Shown here: positions 47,725-57,324 of the stretch, one piece after another
How the letters are laid out: every line of letters begins with the position of its first letter
Position numbering within the stretch: position 1 is the stretch's first letter
From: Thalassospira lucentensis
Lineage (GTDB): Bacteria > Pseudomonadota > Alphaproteobacteria > Rhodospirillales > Thalassospiraceae
Assembly (NCBI RefSeq): GCF_001613805.1
Contig: NZ_LPVY01000002.1
Span: forward strand, 186,001 to 250,000
Direction of reading: 5' to 3'
Length of the DNA stretch: 64,000 nucleotides
Notes under the pieces: model-generated
The model's input: only the letters and a program-made list of their open reading frames with translations
Database searches by the model: none
Told to the model about the DNA's origin: nothing
Made by a program: the position numbers and the translations under genes

Positions 47725-48951
47725 TCAGATAATCCCGGCTTCCCGCAATCTGGCAATCTGCCCGTAGCTAAGGTCGGCGACCTTGCGCAGGATTTCGTCG
47801 CTATGCTGGCCCAGCATCGGCGGGGCGGTTTCACCGGCAATCGGCGTTTTGGAAAATTTGATCGGATTGGCAACCGTTGGCACCTTGCCCGCGGTTGGAT
47901 GATCAAGATATCGCACCGTATCGCGATGTTTGACCTGCGGGTTATCAAACACCCGATCCAGCGTATTGATCGGGCCGCATGGCACATTGGCCGTTTCCAG
48001 AATGGCGATCCAGTCATCGGTGGTTTTCATCACCATCGCCTGACGGATTTGCGGCACCAGCGTTTCGCGGTTTGCCACCCGTGACCGGTTGGTGGCATAT
48101 CGTGCGTCATCGGGAAAATGCCCGATCCCCGCGACATTGCAGAAGCTTCTGAACTGGCTGTCATTGCCGACCGCAAGGATGATGTAACCATCCGCTGTCG
48201 GGAACGCTTCATAGGGCACGATATTGGGATGCGCATTACCAAGCCGCCCCGGGGCCTTCCCGGTTGTCAGGAAATTCATCGCCTGATTGGCAAGGATCGC
48301 GGTCTGCACATCCAGCAATGCCAGATCGACATGTTGTCCCTCGCCCGTCGCATCACGGTGGCGAAGGGCGGCAAGGATGCCAATCGTCGCATAAAGCCCG
48401 GTAAAGATATCGGCAACCGCCACCCCGACCTTCATCGGCTGCCCACCCGGATCCTGATCCGGGGCACCGGTGATGCTCATAAGTCCGCCCATCGCCTGGA
48501 TCATGAAATCATAACCCGGCCGGTCCTTGTACGGGCCATCCTGCCCGAAGCCGGTGATCGAACAATAAACGATCTTGGGATTGATTTCCGATAACGATGC
48601 GTAATCCAGCCGGTATTTGGCAAGCCCGCCGACCTTGAAATTCTCGATCACCACGTCGCATTCGGCGGCAAGTTTATGCAGGATTTCCTGCCCCTCGGGC
48701 TTGGTCATGTCAATCGTCAGCGATTTCTTGCCACGATTGGCCGACAGGTAATAGGCGGCCTCGCTGGTGTCGTTGCCTGCTGCGTCCTTGGCATAGGGTG
48801 GGCCCCAGCCGCGGGTATCGTCGCCTGCCCCTGGACGTTCGATCTTGATCACCTCGGCCCCCATATCGGCCAGCGTCTGGCTGGCCCAAGGCCCCGCCAA
48901 TACACGCGAAAGATCAAGCACACGAAGTCCAGAAAGCGCGCTGGTCATCAT
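47725..48951 (-). CDS. Family III CoA-transferase, near glutaryl-CoA genes
   Basis: A 408-residue CaiB/BaiF-type CoA-transferase. N-terminal LRVLDLSRVLAGPWASQTLADMGAEVIKIERP, the Asp nucleophile region YDFMIQAMGGLMSITG, and YNxxRL-like C-terminal segments. In animals the homolog SUGCT moves CoA from succinyl-CoA to glutarate; its position behind gcdH makes the same reaction likely here. A terminator separates it from gcdH. Two ATGs in tandem (48951, 48948). Confidence 0.9.
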   Translation of the reverse strand: MMTSALSGLRVLDLSRVLAGPWASQTLADMGAEVIKIERPGAGDDTRGWGPPYAKDAAGNDTSEAAYYLSANRGKKSLTIDMTKPEGQEILHKLAAECDVVIENFKVGGLAKYRLDYASLSEINPKIVYCSITGFGQDGPYKDRPGYDFMIQAMGGLMSITGAPDQDPGGQPMKVGVAVADIFTGLYATIGILAALRHRDATGEGQHVDLALLDVQTAILANQAMNFLTTGKAPGRLGNAHPNIVPYEAFPTADGYIILAVGNDSQFRSFCNVAGIGHFPDDARYATNRSRVANRETLVPQIRQAMVMKTTDDWIAILETANVPCGPINTLDRVFDNPQVKHRDTVRYLDHPTAGKVPTVANPIKFSKTPIAGETAPPMLGQHSDEILRKVADLSYGQIARLREAGII

Positions 48952-48970
48952 TCCATCCCGGGATCGTCAT

Positions 48971-49010
48971 CAAAAAGGAAAAAGGGCGACACCAAGGATC
49001 GGTGCCGCCC
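48971..49010 (-). terminator. Terminator behind gcdH
   Basis: GGGCG-a-CACC/GGTG-c-CGCCC hairpin with a 7-base loop; on the minus strand followed by TTTTTCCTTTTTG. Lies 13 bases after the gcdH stop and before the CoA-transferase gene. Confidence 0.85.
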
Positions 49011-49023
49011 GTCATCGAAGTCC

Positions 49024-50214
49024 TTAGCCCTCAGCGCTAAACGCCTGAATGCCGGTCTGGGCACGGCCAAGGATCAGGGCATGCACATCATGCGTGCCTT
49101 CATAGGTATTGACCGCTTCAAGGTTCATCGCATGACGGATGACATGGAATTCATCGGCAATACCGTTGCCGCCATGCATGTCACGGGCAACACGCGCGAT
49201 ATCAAGCGCCTTGCCGCAGTTGTTGCGTTTCATCAGCGAAATCGCCTCAGGTGCGGCGGTTCCGGCATCCAGCATCCGGCCAAGCTGAAGCGCGCCCTGC
49301 AGACCAAGGGTGATTTCGGTCTGCATGTTCGCCAGTTTCAGCTGGATCAGCTGATTGGCGGCCAACGGACGGCCGAACTGTTTGCGATCAAGGGTATATT
49401 GACGTGCTGCATGCCAGCAGAATTCAGCAGCCCCCATCGCACCCCATGAAATGCCGTAACGTGCCTTGTTCAGGCAACCGAACGGCCCGCCAAGGCCCTT
49501 GGCATTTGGCAGCATGTTTTCCGCCGGGACAAAGACGTTATCCATAACGATCTCGCCGGTGATCGACGCACGCAGCGAAAACTTGCCTTCGATCTTTGGC
49601 GCGCTCAGACCCTTCATGCCTTTCTCAAGGATGAAACCGCGAATGACACCTTCGTCATCCTTGCCCCAGACGACAAACACATCGGCGATCGGGCTGTTGG
49701 TGATCCACATTTTCGATCCCGACAGGGTGAAACCGCCGTCGGCCTTGCGGGCGCGGGTTTTCATGCCGCCCGGATCGGAACCGTGGTCCGGCTCGGTCAG
49801 ACCAAAACAGCCGACCCATTCACCGGTCGCCAGTTTCGGAAGGTATTTCTTGCGCTGTTCTTCGCTGCCATAGGCATAGATCGGATGCATCACAAGCGAG
49901 CTTTGCACCGACATCGCCGAACGATAGCCGCTATCGACACGTTCGACTTCGCGCGCGACAAGGCCATAGGCGACATGGTTGACACCCGGTCCGCCGTATT
50001 CTTCTGGGATGGTCGGGCCAAGCAGGCCAAGTTCGCCCATCTCGGTCATGATTTCGCGGTGGAAAATCTCGTGCCGGTTGGCTTCGAGAACACGGGTCTG
50101 CAGGTTTTCCTGACAATAGGCGCGCGCCGCGTCACGGATCATGCGTTCTTCTTCGCTCAGCTGATCTTCAATCAGCAGCGGGTCTTCCCAGTGAAAAGGT
50201 GCGCGGCTTGCCAT
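49024..50214 (-). CDS. gcdH: Glutaryl-CoA dehydrogenase
   Basis: A 396-residue FAD acyl-CoA dehydrogenase that oxidises and decarboxylates glutaryl-CoA to crotonyl-CoA in lysine, tryptophan and glutarate breakdown. ETF-linked signatures: [50 protein letters not shown] and the catalytic Glu in [17 protein letters not shown]. The order with a CoA-transferase behind and a divergent LysR gene ahead is the glutarate module found in Pseudomonas and alphaproteobacteria. Confidence 0.97.
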   Translation of the reverse strand: MASRAPFHWEDPLLIEDQLSEEERMIRDAARAYCQENLQTRVLEANRHEIFHREIMTEMGELGLLGPTIPEEYGGPGVNHVAYGLVAREVERVDSGYRSAMSVQSSLVMHPIYAYGSEEQRKKYLPKLATGEWVGCFGLTEPDHGSDPGGMKTRARKADGGFTLSGSKMWITNSPIADVFVVWGKDDEGVIRGFILEKGMKGLSAPKIEGKFSLRASITGEIVMDNVFVPAENMLPNAKGLGGPFGCLNKARYGISWGAMGAAEFCWHAARQYTLDRKQFGRPLAANQLIQLKLANMQTEITLGLQGALQLGRMLDAGTAAPEAISLMKRNNCGKALDIARVARDMHGGNGIADEFHVIRHAMNLEAVNTYEGTHDVHALILGRAQTGIQAFSAEG

Positions 50215-50356
50215 CGTCCTGATCCCTTATGAAATTTTTGAAACCAAAGCAGGGATGACACCATAGAAGGGCGAGACGGCATCATCCCTGAAAGCTTATC
50301 GCTTCTGAGCTAAAGCTAGGGATTGGCAGGCAAGCTTGCAAATGATAAATCGGATA

Positions 50357-50383
50357 TAGTTTATGCGTAAAACTCATAAACTA
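50357..50383. promoter_or_regulatory. Candidate LysR operator between gcdH and its regulator
   Basis: Perfect 9-bp arms TAGTTTATG and CATAAACTA with a 9-base spacer, containing a T-N11-A pattern. It lies 55 bases before the LysR gene and about 145 bases from gcdH, in an AT-rich divergent gap. Confidence 0.65.
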
Positions 50384-50438
50384 GCGATAACAAACCCAGA
50401 TAAAGTGCAAATATCCTCATATTTCGAGCAATTAGATC

Positions 50439-51335
50439 ATGAGCCGCCGCATCCCGAGCCTGAAAGCACTCAGTTGTTTTGAGCAGACCGCCCGCTTTGG
50501 CAGCGCCTCACGCGCGGCCGAGGAACTCTACCTGACACAAAGTGCGGTCAGCCGACAGATACAGGGGCTTGAAGACTGGCTGGGCTGCAAGCTGTTTGCC
50601 CGCCAGAAACAACGCCTCGTCCTGACATCAGAGGGCGAAAGCTATCTGCAGGCAATCCGCCCCGCGCTGGATCAGCTTGAAACCGCGACCCTGACCTTCC
50701 TGTCGGGCGGGGCCGAAGGCGGGGTTCTGACCATCGCCGCCCCACCGACTTTCGGGTCGCGCTGCCTGATCCCGTTGCTGCCCGATTTTCGCAGCACCCA
50801 TCCCGATATTGTCATCAATTTCATTTCGCGGATCGGCATCCCCGATTTTGACCGTGAACAGATCGACATTGCAGTTCTGTTTGGCGATGGAAACTGGCCG
50901 GGGCTGGATGCGCATTTGCTGCATGGCGAGGAAATGGTGCCGATCTGCAGCCCGAAACTGATCGAGAATCTGGATTATTCACCAAAACCAAATAATCTTC
51001 GTGATTATTCACTTTTACACATAGCCACCCGCCCGCGTGGATGGAGCGACTGGCTGACCGCAAGTGGCCTTACCGATATTGATGGGGAAAACGGTCCGAA
51101 GTTCGAACATTTCACCATGGCGATGCAGGCTGCCATTGCCGGCCTTGGCGTGGCCTTGCTGCCGACATTCGCCATTGAGGACGAACTGGCCAATGGCCGG
51201 ATTGTCGCACCGTTTGGTCCGCCGCGCGCAAGCCCGTTTCATTATTACGCCACCACCCCGACCGGCCGGTCACGCAACCCGAAAATCCGGGCTTTCATGA
51301 CCTGGCTTGATCAGCGCAAAAATCAGGAAGCATAA
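50439..51335 (+). CDS. LysR-family regulator, probable glutarate regulator
   Basis: A 298-residue regulator: N-terminal winged HTH (about 6-65; FGSASRAAEELYLTQSAVSRQIQGLEDWLG) and a periplasmic-binding-like effector domain (about 90-295). It belongs to the GcvA-like group. Divergent from gcdH over a perfect inverted repeat, it most likely senses glutarate or glutaryl-CoA and controls gcdH, as GcdR does in pseudomonads. That is inferred from position. Confidence 0.88.
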   Translation: MSRRIPSLKALSCFEQTARFGSASRAAEELYLTQSAVSRQIQGLEDWLGCKLFARQKQRLVLTSEGESYLQAIRPALDQLETATLTFLSGGAEGGVLTIAAPPTFGSRCLIPLLPDFRSTHPDIVINFISRIGIPDFDREQIDIAVLFGDGNWPGLDAHLLHGEEMVPICSPKLIENLDYSPKPNNLRDYSLLHIATRPRGWSDWLTASGLTDIDGENGPKFEHFTMAMQAAIAGLGVALLPTFAIEDELANGRIVAPFGPPRASPFHYYATTPTGRSRNPKIRAFMTWLDQRKNQEA

Positions 51336-51352
51336 AAGAAGAAAAAGAGCGA

Positions 51353-52798
51353 CTAGCTTGCCTTTTTGCCTTCAAGCGCGCGCAGCGCATTCATGCCGCG
51401 ACGGCGCAGCAGATCGGCTTCTTCGGGGCCGTCGATGATTTCAAGAAGACGGACAATCGCCATCAGGTTGCGCTGCGCATTATCAAGTTCGTCAGCATCA
51501 AGCCGTCCCATGCCATCCACGCCGGCACGGCCAATCTGGTTCAGCTTTTTCTTGAGCTCCACCACCGCCTTGGTTGCCGAACTTTGGGCCGCCAGAACGT
51601 GGGAAATGCGCGCCGTTTCAGCAATCGCCTCGGCCGATTGTTCGGCGGCAAGAACCTTTTCCTCGTCAAAGGGCTGGGCGAAAATCGGGCGCACACCCTG
51701 ACGACCGGAACCCGGCCCCTGCTTGTTTTCAAGCAGGGGCAGGGCATCGATGATGCGATCCGGACTGGCGCCAAACATGGTATTGGCCATCGCCTTGGAT
51801 ACGCGACGGCGCGTTTCCAGAAGCTTCTCGCCCCAGCGACCATCCTTGCGGATATTAAACTCGCGCGTGATCCGGGTGAATTCGGACGCATACCAGCGGG
51901 CAAGCGACAGGATGTGATGCTCGCCCTTGCCAGTGCCGATACCCTGTTCGATCTCGGTCACGGTTTCGGCCAGAAGATCAATGATCAGATCGCCGGTGGT
52001 CGCCAGATTGGTGCTGGAAATTGTTCTGTCGTCGGCCTTGCTCGATAGCACGCGGATCAGTTTGAAAAGCTCACTCGGACGCAGCAGGCGCGCCAGAACC
52101 GCCAAAAGATAAACCGGTTCGTATCCCGGTTTTTCCTGCGAGATCTCAATAAACCGGTCGCGCAGCCAACTGATATCGGCCGTGCCCAGACTTCTGATCG
52201 GAGCCGATGGGAAACGTTTGCGCATCTGGGTGATTTCTTCGGCAACGTTCAGGATTTTGCCGATTTCCTCAAACGCGCGAAGATGACTGCGCGAACCAAG
52301 CCGCGTTGCCAATGCACGTTCGGTCTTCACCCCGTTCAGCGAATTTTCGATTTCTTGCGCAATACAGACCGACGCCAGCTTCCACATCCGGCGTTCAGCC
52401 TGTTCGAGCATATCCTGATCGCGCTTGGCAGCCGCCTTTTCAATGTCGGCAATCGCCTTGGTCATTTCAGGACCGCCGGACGTTTCGACCACCTTCCAGA
52501 TCGGCATCAGTGATGAACGGCTGATGCGAATGCTTTTTTCCGCAGGTGGTGCCGACGTTAGCAAATCCTCGAACGGATCGCAGAACTGGCGCATCGGAGT
52601 TGGATATCGTTCCGGTTTTAACGATGCCAGACGCGGACGCAGAATTTGCAAAATCTGTTCATGGGGCAGCGGCAGCTTGGGGTCGGCACGGTCACTTTCG
52701 ATCGCACGTGTAAAACGCGCGATTTCCGAACTGTTTAACGATTCAAACAGATCGCCAAGCTGGGAAACACCCATATTTGCGGCATTTTCAACCTTCAC
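51353..52798 (-). CDS. Uncharacterised helical protein, second gene of a coupled pair
   Basis: I do not recognise it. 481 residues, soluble, rich in charged helices, no signal peptide or membrane segment. Features: a central EISQEKPGYEPVYLLAVLARLLRPSELFKLIRVLSSKADD and a C-terminal helix (QSSATKAVVELKKKLNQIGRAGVDGM). It starts with GTG overlapping the upstream stop in a GTGA junction, so the two gene products are probably made in equal amounts. Codon use is native. It could be a structural or regulatory partner of the 388-residue protein. Confidence 0.75.
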   Translation of the reverse strand: MKVENAANMGVSQLGDLFESLNSSEIARFTRAIESDRADPKLPLPHEQILQILRPRLASLKPERYPTPMRQFCDPFEDLLTSAPPAEKSIRISRSSLMPIWKVVETSGGPEMTKAIADIEKAAAKRDQDMLEQAERRMWKLASVCIAQEIENSLNGVKTERALATRLGSRSHLRAFEEIGKILNVAEEITQMRKRFPSAPIRSLGTADISWLRDRFIEISQEKPGYEPVYLLAVLARLLRPSELFKLIRVLSSKADDRTISSTNLATTGDLIIDLLAETVTEIEQGIGTGKGEHHILSLARWYASEFTRITREFNIRKDGRWGEKLLETRRRVSKAMANTMFGASPDRIIDALPLLENKQGPGSGRQGVRPIFAQPFDEEKVLAAEQSAEAIAETARISHVLAAQSSATKAVVELKKKLNQIGRAGVDGMGRLDADELDNAQRNLMAIVRLLEIIDGPEEADLLRRRGMNALRALEGKKAS

Positions 52799-53961
52799 GC
52801 CGACTGCCTCCGGAACCGCTCCAGCCGGTCAACCATATCGGCGTCAATTTCACCACTGCCCAGTTTGCGCAATTCGGACGCCCAAAGCATCTGGTTAACA
52901 CGTACATCGACCCAGAATTCATATTCAAGTTTCTCAAGCTCTTCGATTGGCAGGACCGGTGCGAAACTTGCGATTTCCTCGACAATCTCACGCTGGCGTG
53001 CCCTGTCATGCCCGGGGCGTGACCGCCACAAATCAATCAGTTCCTGCCATCCGTCAAGTACCCACCACAACCGGCCTATATCCTTTTGCAGATCGTCCCT
53101 GGCTTTGGACCAGTCTTTGAGAACCTTGCCAAGTTCATTATTCCACAAATCGATTTTGCGCAGCACCCGCACCGCATGATCGTTGGTTGCGCTGGCGGCA
53201 TTGATCACACGGGTCGCCATGAAACGGAAATCTGACTGTTCGGAAATCGACCATTCCTCAACATCACCGGCAAGTTTCTGCAAACCCAGCGCAAGAAGGC
53301 GAAGCGGCCCTTCACAACCTTCGATCCCAAGGCCGACCGGCGCGCTCAGAACGCTCCATTCGCCAAGGGTATCAATGATCGAATCGTTTTCCAGACCGGC
53401 TGACGCCGCAAAGCGGTTCAATGCCTTGCGTGCGCGTATCTGGCCTTCCATCGTCAGAAGGTCTTCGCGTTTCATGTCCTGAACGTCATTACCGCCAAGC
53501 TGGCGCAATGCCTGATACAGCAGGGTCAGTTGCCCGAGTTCGCGCGCGGCTTTTTCTTCCTTGTTGCCGGTAATTCCGGCACGCGCCAGCGCAACGCCGC
53601 CAACACCGGTTACTGCCACCGCACGCGCATGTTCGCGCACAACTTCCGGGGTAAATTTTTCAAGCGTGATCAGGCGGTCAAACAGCATCCGGTCATGAAC
53701 CGACAGATCAAAAACCTCGCGCAGGGTTTCAAGCGGCATTTCATAGGTGCCAAGCCCGCCCGAAAGCCCCGGCAGACTGACAAGCGTGCGACCGCTTTGG
53801 CCAATCAGCACACGGGCATAACGCAGGCTTTTGGTCGTGAAAGGTGTCCGCACACCGCGGGTAACGAATGACGCGGGCAAACAGGACAGTGCATCCGGCT
53901 GACCTGCACGACCAGAAGACGACATGCTTGCGTTATTATTTGCTAATTGCTGTTTGGTCAT
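52795..53961 (-). CDS. Uncharacterised protein, first gene of a coupled pair
   Basis: I do not recognise it. 388 residues, helical, soluble. It begins with a polar Asn/Ser-rich stretch (about 1-20). Central AVAVTGVGGVALARAG is followed by long helices, one rich in tryptophan (IGRLWWVLDGWQELIDLWRS). The last 60 residues are acidic (PIEELEKLEYEFWVDVRVNQMLWASEL). It leads a two-gene operon with no recognisable neighbour on the same strand; the 275 bases to the next gene hold only the probable promoter. Confidence 0.75.
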   Translation of the reverse strand: MTKQQLANNNASMSSSGRAGQPDALSCLPASFVTRGVRTPFTTKSLRYARVLIGQSGRTLVSLPGLSGGLGTYEMPLETLREVFDLSVHDRMLFDRLITLEKFTPEVVREHARAVAVTGVGGVALARAGITGNKEEKAARELGQLTLLYQALRQLGGNDVQDMKREDLLTMEGQIRARKALNRFAASAGLENDSIIDTLGEWSVLSAPVGLGIEGCEGPLRLLALGLQKLAGDVEEWSISEQSDFRFMATRVINAASATNDHAVRVLRKIDLWNNELGKVLKDWSKARDDLQKDIGRLWWVLDGWQELIDLWRSRPGHDRARQREIVEEIASFAPVLPIEELEKLEYEFWVDVRVNQMLWASELRKLGSGEIDADMVDRLERFRRQSA

Positions 53962-54236
53962 TCTCGGCTTTGATCAACCCATCCCGACAAATTCTATTCG
54001 TTGGCCATCTGCGCTGTCAGGTTTACGCCACGAGTGCCGCTGCCAAGCTTATACTATCGCGCAAGCCAGTCCATGACAAAGGAACCGGCATTTTGCAGAT
54101 AAGCAGATTACCGGGACATGCTGATGAAACCCTTAACGTTCCGGATAGGTCAAACAAATCCGAAGATCAATGCCGAATGGTCACAAAAGTGCAGAAAGCC
54201 GCCTTGAAACAAGCACGTGCAACCATGAGCATGGCA

Positions 54237-55394
54237 TCACAGTGTTTCTTTCGCCTTTTCCCACGTGTTGACATAGGCCTTCCATTCCGCGCCGTCCGGA
54301 ATGCTTTCGTCAATATTGACCATTTCCGCACAATCAATCATCACAGCCACCTCGTCGGTTTCGACCGGCACCCTGATCATGGTTTTCTGATACGAACATG
54401 GATGCGGTCCATGCGGGAAGCCACTGGGATGGAAGGTTGCCATGCCCGGCTTGATATTGCCCCGGCTGTAGAATTCACCCCGGTGATAGAAGATGAATTC
54501 GTCGAAATCCTCGTTCGAGTGATAGAACGGCACGCGAAGCGTCCCTGATTCACCTTCGCCAATTTTCGGCACAAAGGTACTGATGGCAAACCGGTTGGCG
54601 ACAAAGGTGCTGTGTGCCGCGGGCGGCACCGGCTGGCCCGGTTGGCGGTCCTGTCGCAAATCGCGCCAGTTCAGCCGCACGACACTAAGATCCCCCTGCC
54701 AGCCCACCGCATCCAGCGGGTTATAGGGATAGGTCAGTGTCGAAATCGCATTGCGACGCTTGATGTGAATTTCCCAATAGGCCTCGTCCTGCTGGGCGCG
54801 GAATTTATCGTCAATTCGTGGCACTTCAAAACGGGTCGGATTGATCGATGGATGACCGGCTGACTGGGTTTCGTTTGGCAGGCCAAAGGCATCATTGGTG
54901 GCCTCGACAAACAGGAATTCCGATGGTTCGGATGCCTCGAACCGCCAGGCCGTACCGCGCGGCAGCAGGATATAATCCCCATCACGATAGGGCATGTGAC
55001 CGTAATCGCAATAAAGTGCACCATTGCCGTTATGCACAAAGGCCAGCGTATCACCATCGGCGTTACGCGCCAGCGCATGCATTTTACCATCCAGCCGCCA
55101 GTAACGGACTTCCATCACGCCATTATGCAGAATGCGGCGCGCCTGCAAGGGGCAATCCGGCCCGGCGGCAAGTTTGTTCAGATCAAAGGCACGCGGTCGA
55201 AGTGGTCCTTCGAATGATGCCCACCCTGCGGGGGGATGTTTGTGATAAATATGGGCCGATGGCCCAAGGAACCCGTTGCGTCCTATTTCGCGTTCATGAA
55301 CGGTAACGGATGGGGAATTTGTTGAACCTGCGGCATTCTTGGACGCTGCAACGCAATTGCCTTCGCTGTTCGGAAGACGAATCCAGTTCTTCAC
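54237..55394 (-). CDS. Homogentisate 1,2-dioxygenase-family protein (short form)
   Basis: A 385-residue cupin-fold iron dioxygenase resembling HmgA, which opens the homogentisate ring in tyrosine breakdown. Probable Fe ligands H292 and E299 (FYHSNEDFDEFIFYHRGE) and H328 (GFPHGPHP). Typical HmgA proteins are about 430-450 residues. GTG 55394 follows GGGAGGT at five bases; the ATG at 55421 is upstream of that site and unlikely. No fumarylacetoacetase or other tyrosine genes are adjacent, so the substrate may differ. Confidence 0.82.
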   Translation of the reverse strand: MKNWIRLPNSEGNCVAASKNAAGSTNSPSVTVHEREIGRNGFLGPSAHIYHKHPPAGWASFEGPLRPRAFDLNKLAAGPDCPLQARRILHNGVMEVRYWRLDGKMHALARNADGDTLAFVHNGNGALYCDYGHMPYRDGDYILLPRGTAWRFEASEPSEFLFVEATNDAFGLPNETQSAGHPSINPTRFEVPRIDDKFRAQQDEAYWEIHIKRRNAISTLTYPYNPLDAVGWQGDLSVVRLNWRDLRQDRQPGQPVPPAAHSTFVANRFAISTFVPKIGEGESGTLRVPFYHSNEDFDEFIFYHRGEFYSRGNIKPGMATFHPSGFPHGPHPCSYQKTMIRVPVETDEVAVMIDCAEMVNIDESIPDGAEWKAYVNTWEKAKETL

Positions 55395-55704
55395 CTGACA
55401 CCTCCCGGCCGGATCGGCCATATGAAAGGGCTTGTCGGATTTGCCCGTTATATAAGGATATGTGCAGGCGCAAAGATCATTTCAAGACGAGCAAGATTTT
55501 GGGAAGTCACAACTTTTCGCTGTATTCGCCGCAAAGAAGCATCCTGAAGAACCGACCGCTATCGGCAATGGGTGCGTGGTCAGGCAGGTTTCTGTATTTC
55601 CTGACAGGCGAGGCCATCGCAAAGCGTGCCGGTAAATAAATGGCGGCGAACCCGGTTCCGATCGCCGCCATCATTCGCCATCTTTAATTCACAGGCCCCC
55701 TGGC
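55395..55704. other. Spacer before the dioxygenase gene
   Basis: 310 bases holding no convincing gene. On the minus strand a TATAAC lies near 55450 with a weak TTGCGC ahead of it, a possible promoter of the dioxygenase. The rest shows nothing I can name. Confidence 0.45.
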
Positions 55705-56337
55705 CTATTTTTCGGCGGCCTTTTCGACGTTGAAACCGTCAAAATTATCAAAGACACCCATGAAACCGGGGACGGTTGCCTCGCGTGCCCAGTCCCGCTG
55801 GAGCTCGCAATACATCTGCACCCGGCTGATCAGTTTGACACCAGCCTGTTCCATACGACGGAGTGCCGCTTCGTGGGCGGCAAGCGACGTTCCACCAACC
55901 GCATCGACCGGCACGTAAACTTCATAGCCTTCCTGAATGGCATCAAGTGCCGGGAATGTCAGGCAGGCTTCGGTCCAAAGGGCGGTCATGATCAGCTTCG
56001 GACGACCGATCTCCTTGACGGCTTCCTTGAACCCGGTGTCCTCCCAGCTATTGATCGAGGTACGATCATAGGTCGGCAGATGGCCAAGCACGTCCTGAAG
56101 TTCCTGAATAGGCGGCTTGTTGCGACCGGTTTGGACATTGACGGTCGAATGGATGATCGGCAGGTCGTAATTGATCGCGGCCTTGGCGACGCTGGTGATG
56201 TTGAAGACCAGTTCTTCGCGGGGCATCGAACGGATTGAGGAAACCTGGATCGGCTGATAATCAATGACTATCAGGATCGAATTTTGCGGCGTCAGAAGTT
56301 GGTCGGTATGGGGATTACGGATTTTCTCGCTTGCCAT
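55705..56337 (-). CDS. Isochorismatase-like cysteine hydrolase (YcaC type), copy 1
   Basis: A 210-residue hydrolase of the isochorismatase superfamily. Nucleophile Cys125 in TALWTEACLTFPA and Asp26 in LIVIDYQPIQ; I could not place the third catalytic residue with confidence. LWTE.C and the C-terminal tail resemble the YcaC group, whose substrates are unknown. AAGGA eight bases before the ATG. A related gene with the same strand and motif lies upstream at 56597. Confidence 0.85.
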   Translation of the reverse strand: MASEKIRNPHTDQLLTPQNSILIVIDYQPIQVSSIRSMPREELVFNITSVAKAAINYDLPIIHSTVNVQTGRNKPPIQELQDVLGHLPTYDRTSINSWEDTGFKEAVKEIGRPKLIMTALWTEACLTFPALDAIQEGYEVYVPVDAVGGTSLAAHEAALRRMEQAGVKLISRVQMYCELQRDWAREATVPGFMGVFDNFDGFNVEKAAEK

Positions 56338-56532
56338 CTGGCAGGTCCTTTTCCTTGGTTAAAGACGCGCTTCTGTTCGGGCAAATGGGATAGCGCGCGC
56401 CCCTTCACGATTTCGGCGAATTGCAGCCATGACTGCGGGCCTGGCCCTGACAATCGACGGCCAGTGAAATGAAGCTCAATGTCGGTGATATCGGTTAACC
56501 CGATCACCGGTCAGACGGCGTAAGGATAAATT

Positions 56533-56589
56533 GGGGATGACGAGGCAGGCCAAGGGCCAGCATTGCAGGGGGGCACTTTCGTCATCCCC
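56533..56589. repeat. Inverted repeat between the two cysteine-hydrolase genes
   Basis: Perfect 11-bp arms GGGGATGACGA and TCGTCATCCCC, 35 bases apart, with G/C-rich sequence between. It resembles a dispersed intergenic repeat more than a terminator (no T tract). Confidence 0.5.
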
Positions 56590-56596
56590 GCCCGGA

Positions 56597-57250
56597 TCAG
56601 TCCCGGGCGTTTGGAACCGGTGTGTTAAGCAGTTGCTGTTCCCACAGGAAGGCACTGCCGCTTGCACCGGCATGGTCTTTGAGGATTTCGGCCATTTCGG
56701 CAACATGTTCGGTCCGGGCCCAGTCACGTTGCCATTCGGATGCAACGGCCAGCCATGTCATCATGTTTGCCCCGGCGGCAATCATGCGCTGGATGGCGAC
56801 TTCGTGGGCTTCGACCGAAACACCGCCGCAGGCATCGGTCACCACCGTCACATCCCAGCCTTCACCAAGCGCCTGTATCGTTGGCATCGCGACACAGACC
56901 TCGGTCCAAAGACCTGCAATGATAAGCTGCTTGCGACCGGTTTCCCTGACCGCATCCACCACCTTTGGATCCTGCCAGGTGTTGATCAATGTCCGGTCAA
57001 TAATTTCCTGCCCGGGGAATACATCCGTAATCTGCGGGAAAAGGCGACCACCTTGGGCGGCGATCACGGTTGTCAGAATGGTGGGCACACCAAACGCCTT
57101 GGCAACCTTTGACAACCCTGCTGTATTGTTGATCACCATATGGGGATCGTGGCTGTTCAGATTTGCAAGCTGGTAGGGCTGATGATCGATAAGGACGAGT
57201 ACCGAATCTTCGGGGCGAAGAAGTGAGTCAAGGCCGTTACGAAAAGTCAT
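56597..57250 (-). CDS. Isochorismatase-like cysteine hydrolase (YcaC type), copy 2
   Basis: A 217-residue paralog of the protein encoded at 55705. Cys119 in LWTEVCVAMP and Asp22 in VLVLIDHQPYQ. Both keep LWTE.C and the DRT..N.W segment. AGAGGA before the ATG supports the start. It is divergent from a LysR gene, which may control it. Confidence 0.87.
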   Translation of the reverse strand: MTFRNGLDSLLRPEDSVLVLIDHQPYQLANLNSHDPHMVINNTAGLSKVAKAFGVPTILTTVIAAQGGRLFPQITDVFPGQEIIDRTLINTWQDPKVVDAVRETGRKQLIIAGLWTEVCVAMPTIQALGEGWDVTVVTDACGGVSVEAHEVAIQRMIAAGANMMTWLAVASEWQRDWARTEHVAEMAEILKDHAGASGSAFLWEQQLLNTPVPNARD

Positions 57251-57324
57251 GATAATCCTCTGCAGCTATCGTGTGATTATTCTGCCGCAAGTCATTCTTG
57301 GGCTGCGGCTATATCCAAACTCTC

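Noticed and set aside
55310-55639. 109-codon frame between the dioxygenase and hydrolase genes
   Set aside because: Overlaps the dioxygenase start region on the other strand, Ser/Arg-rich, no ribosome site or motif.
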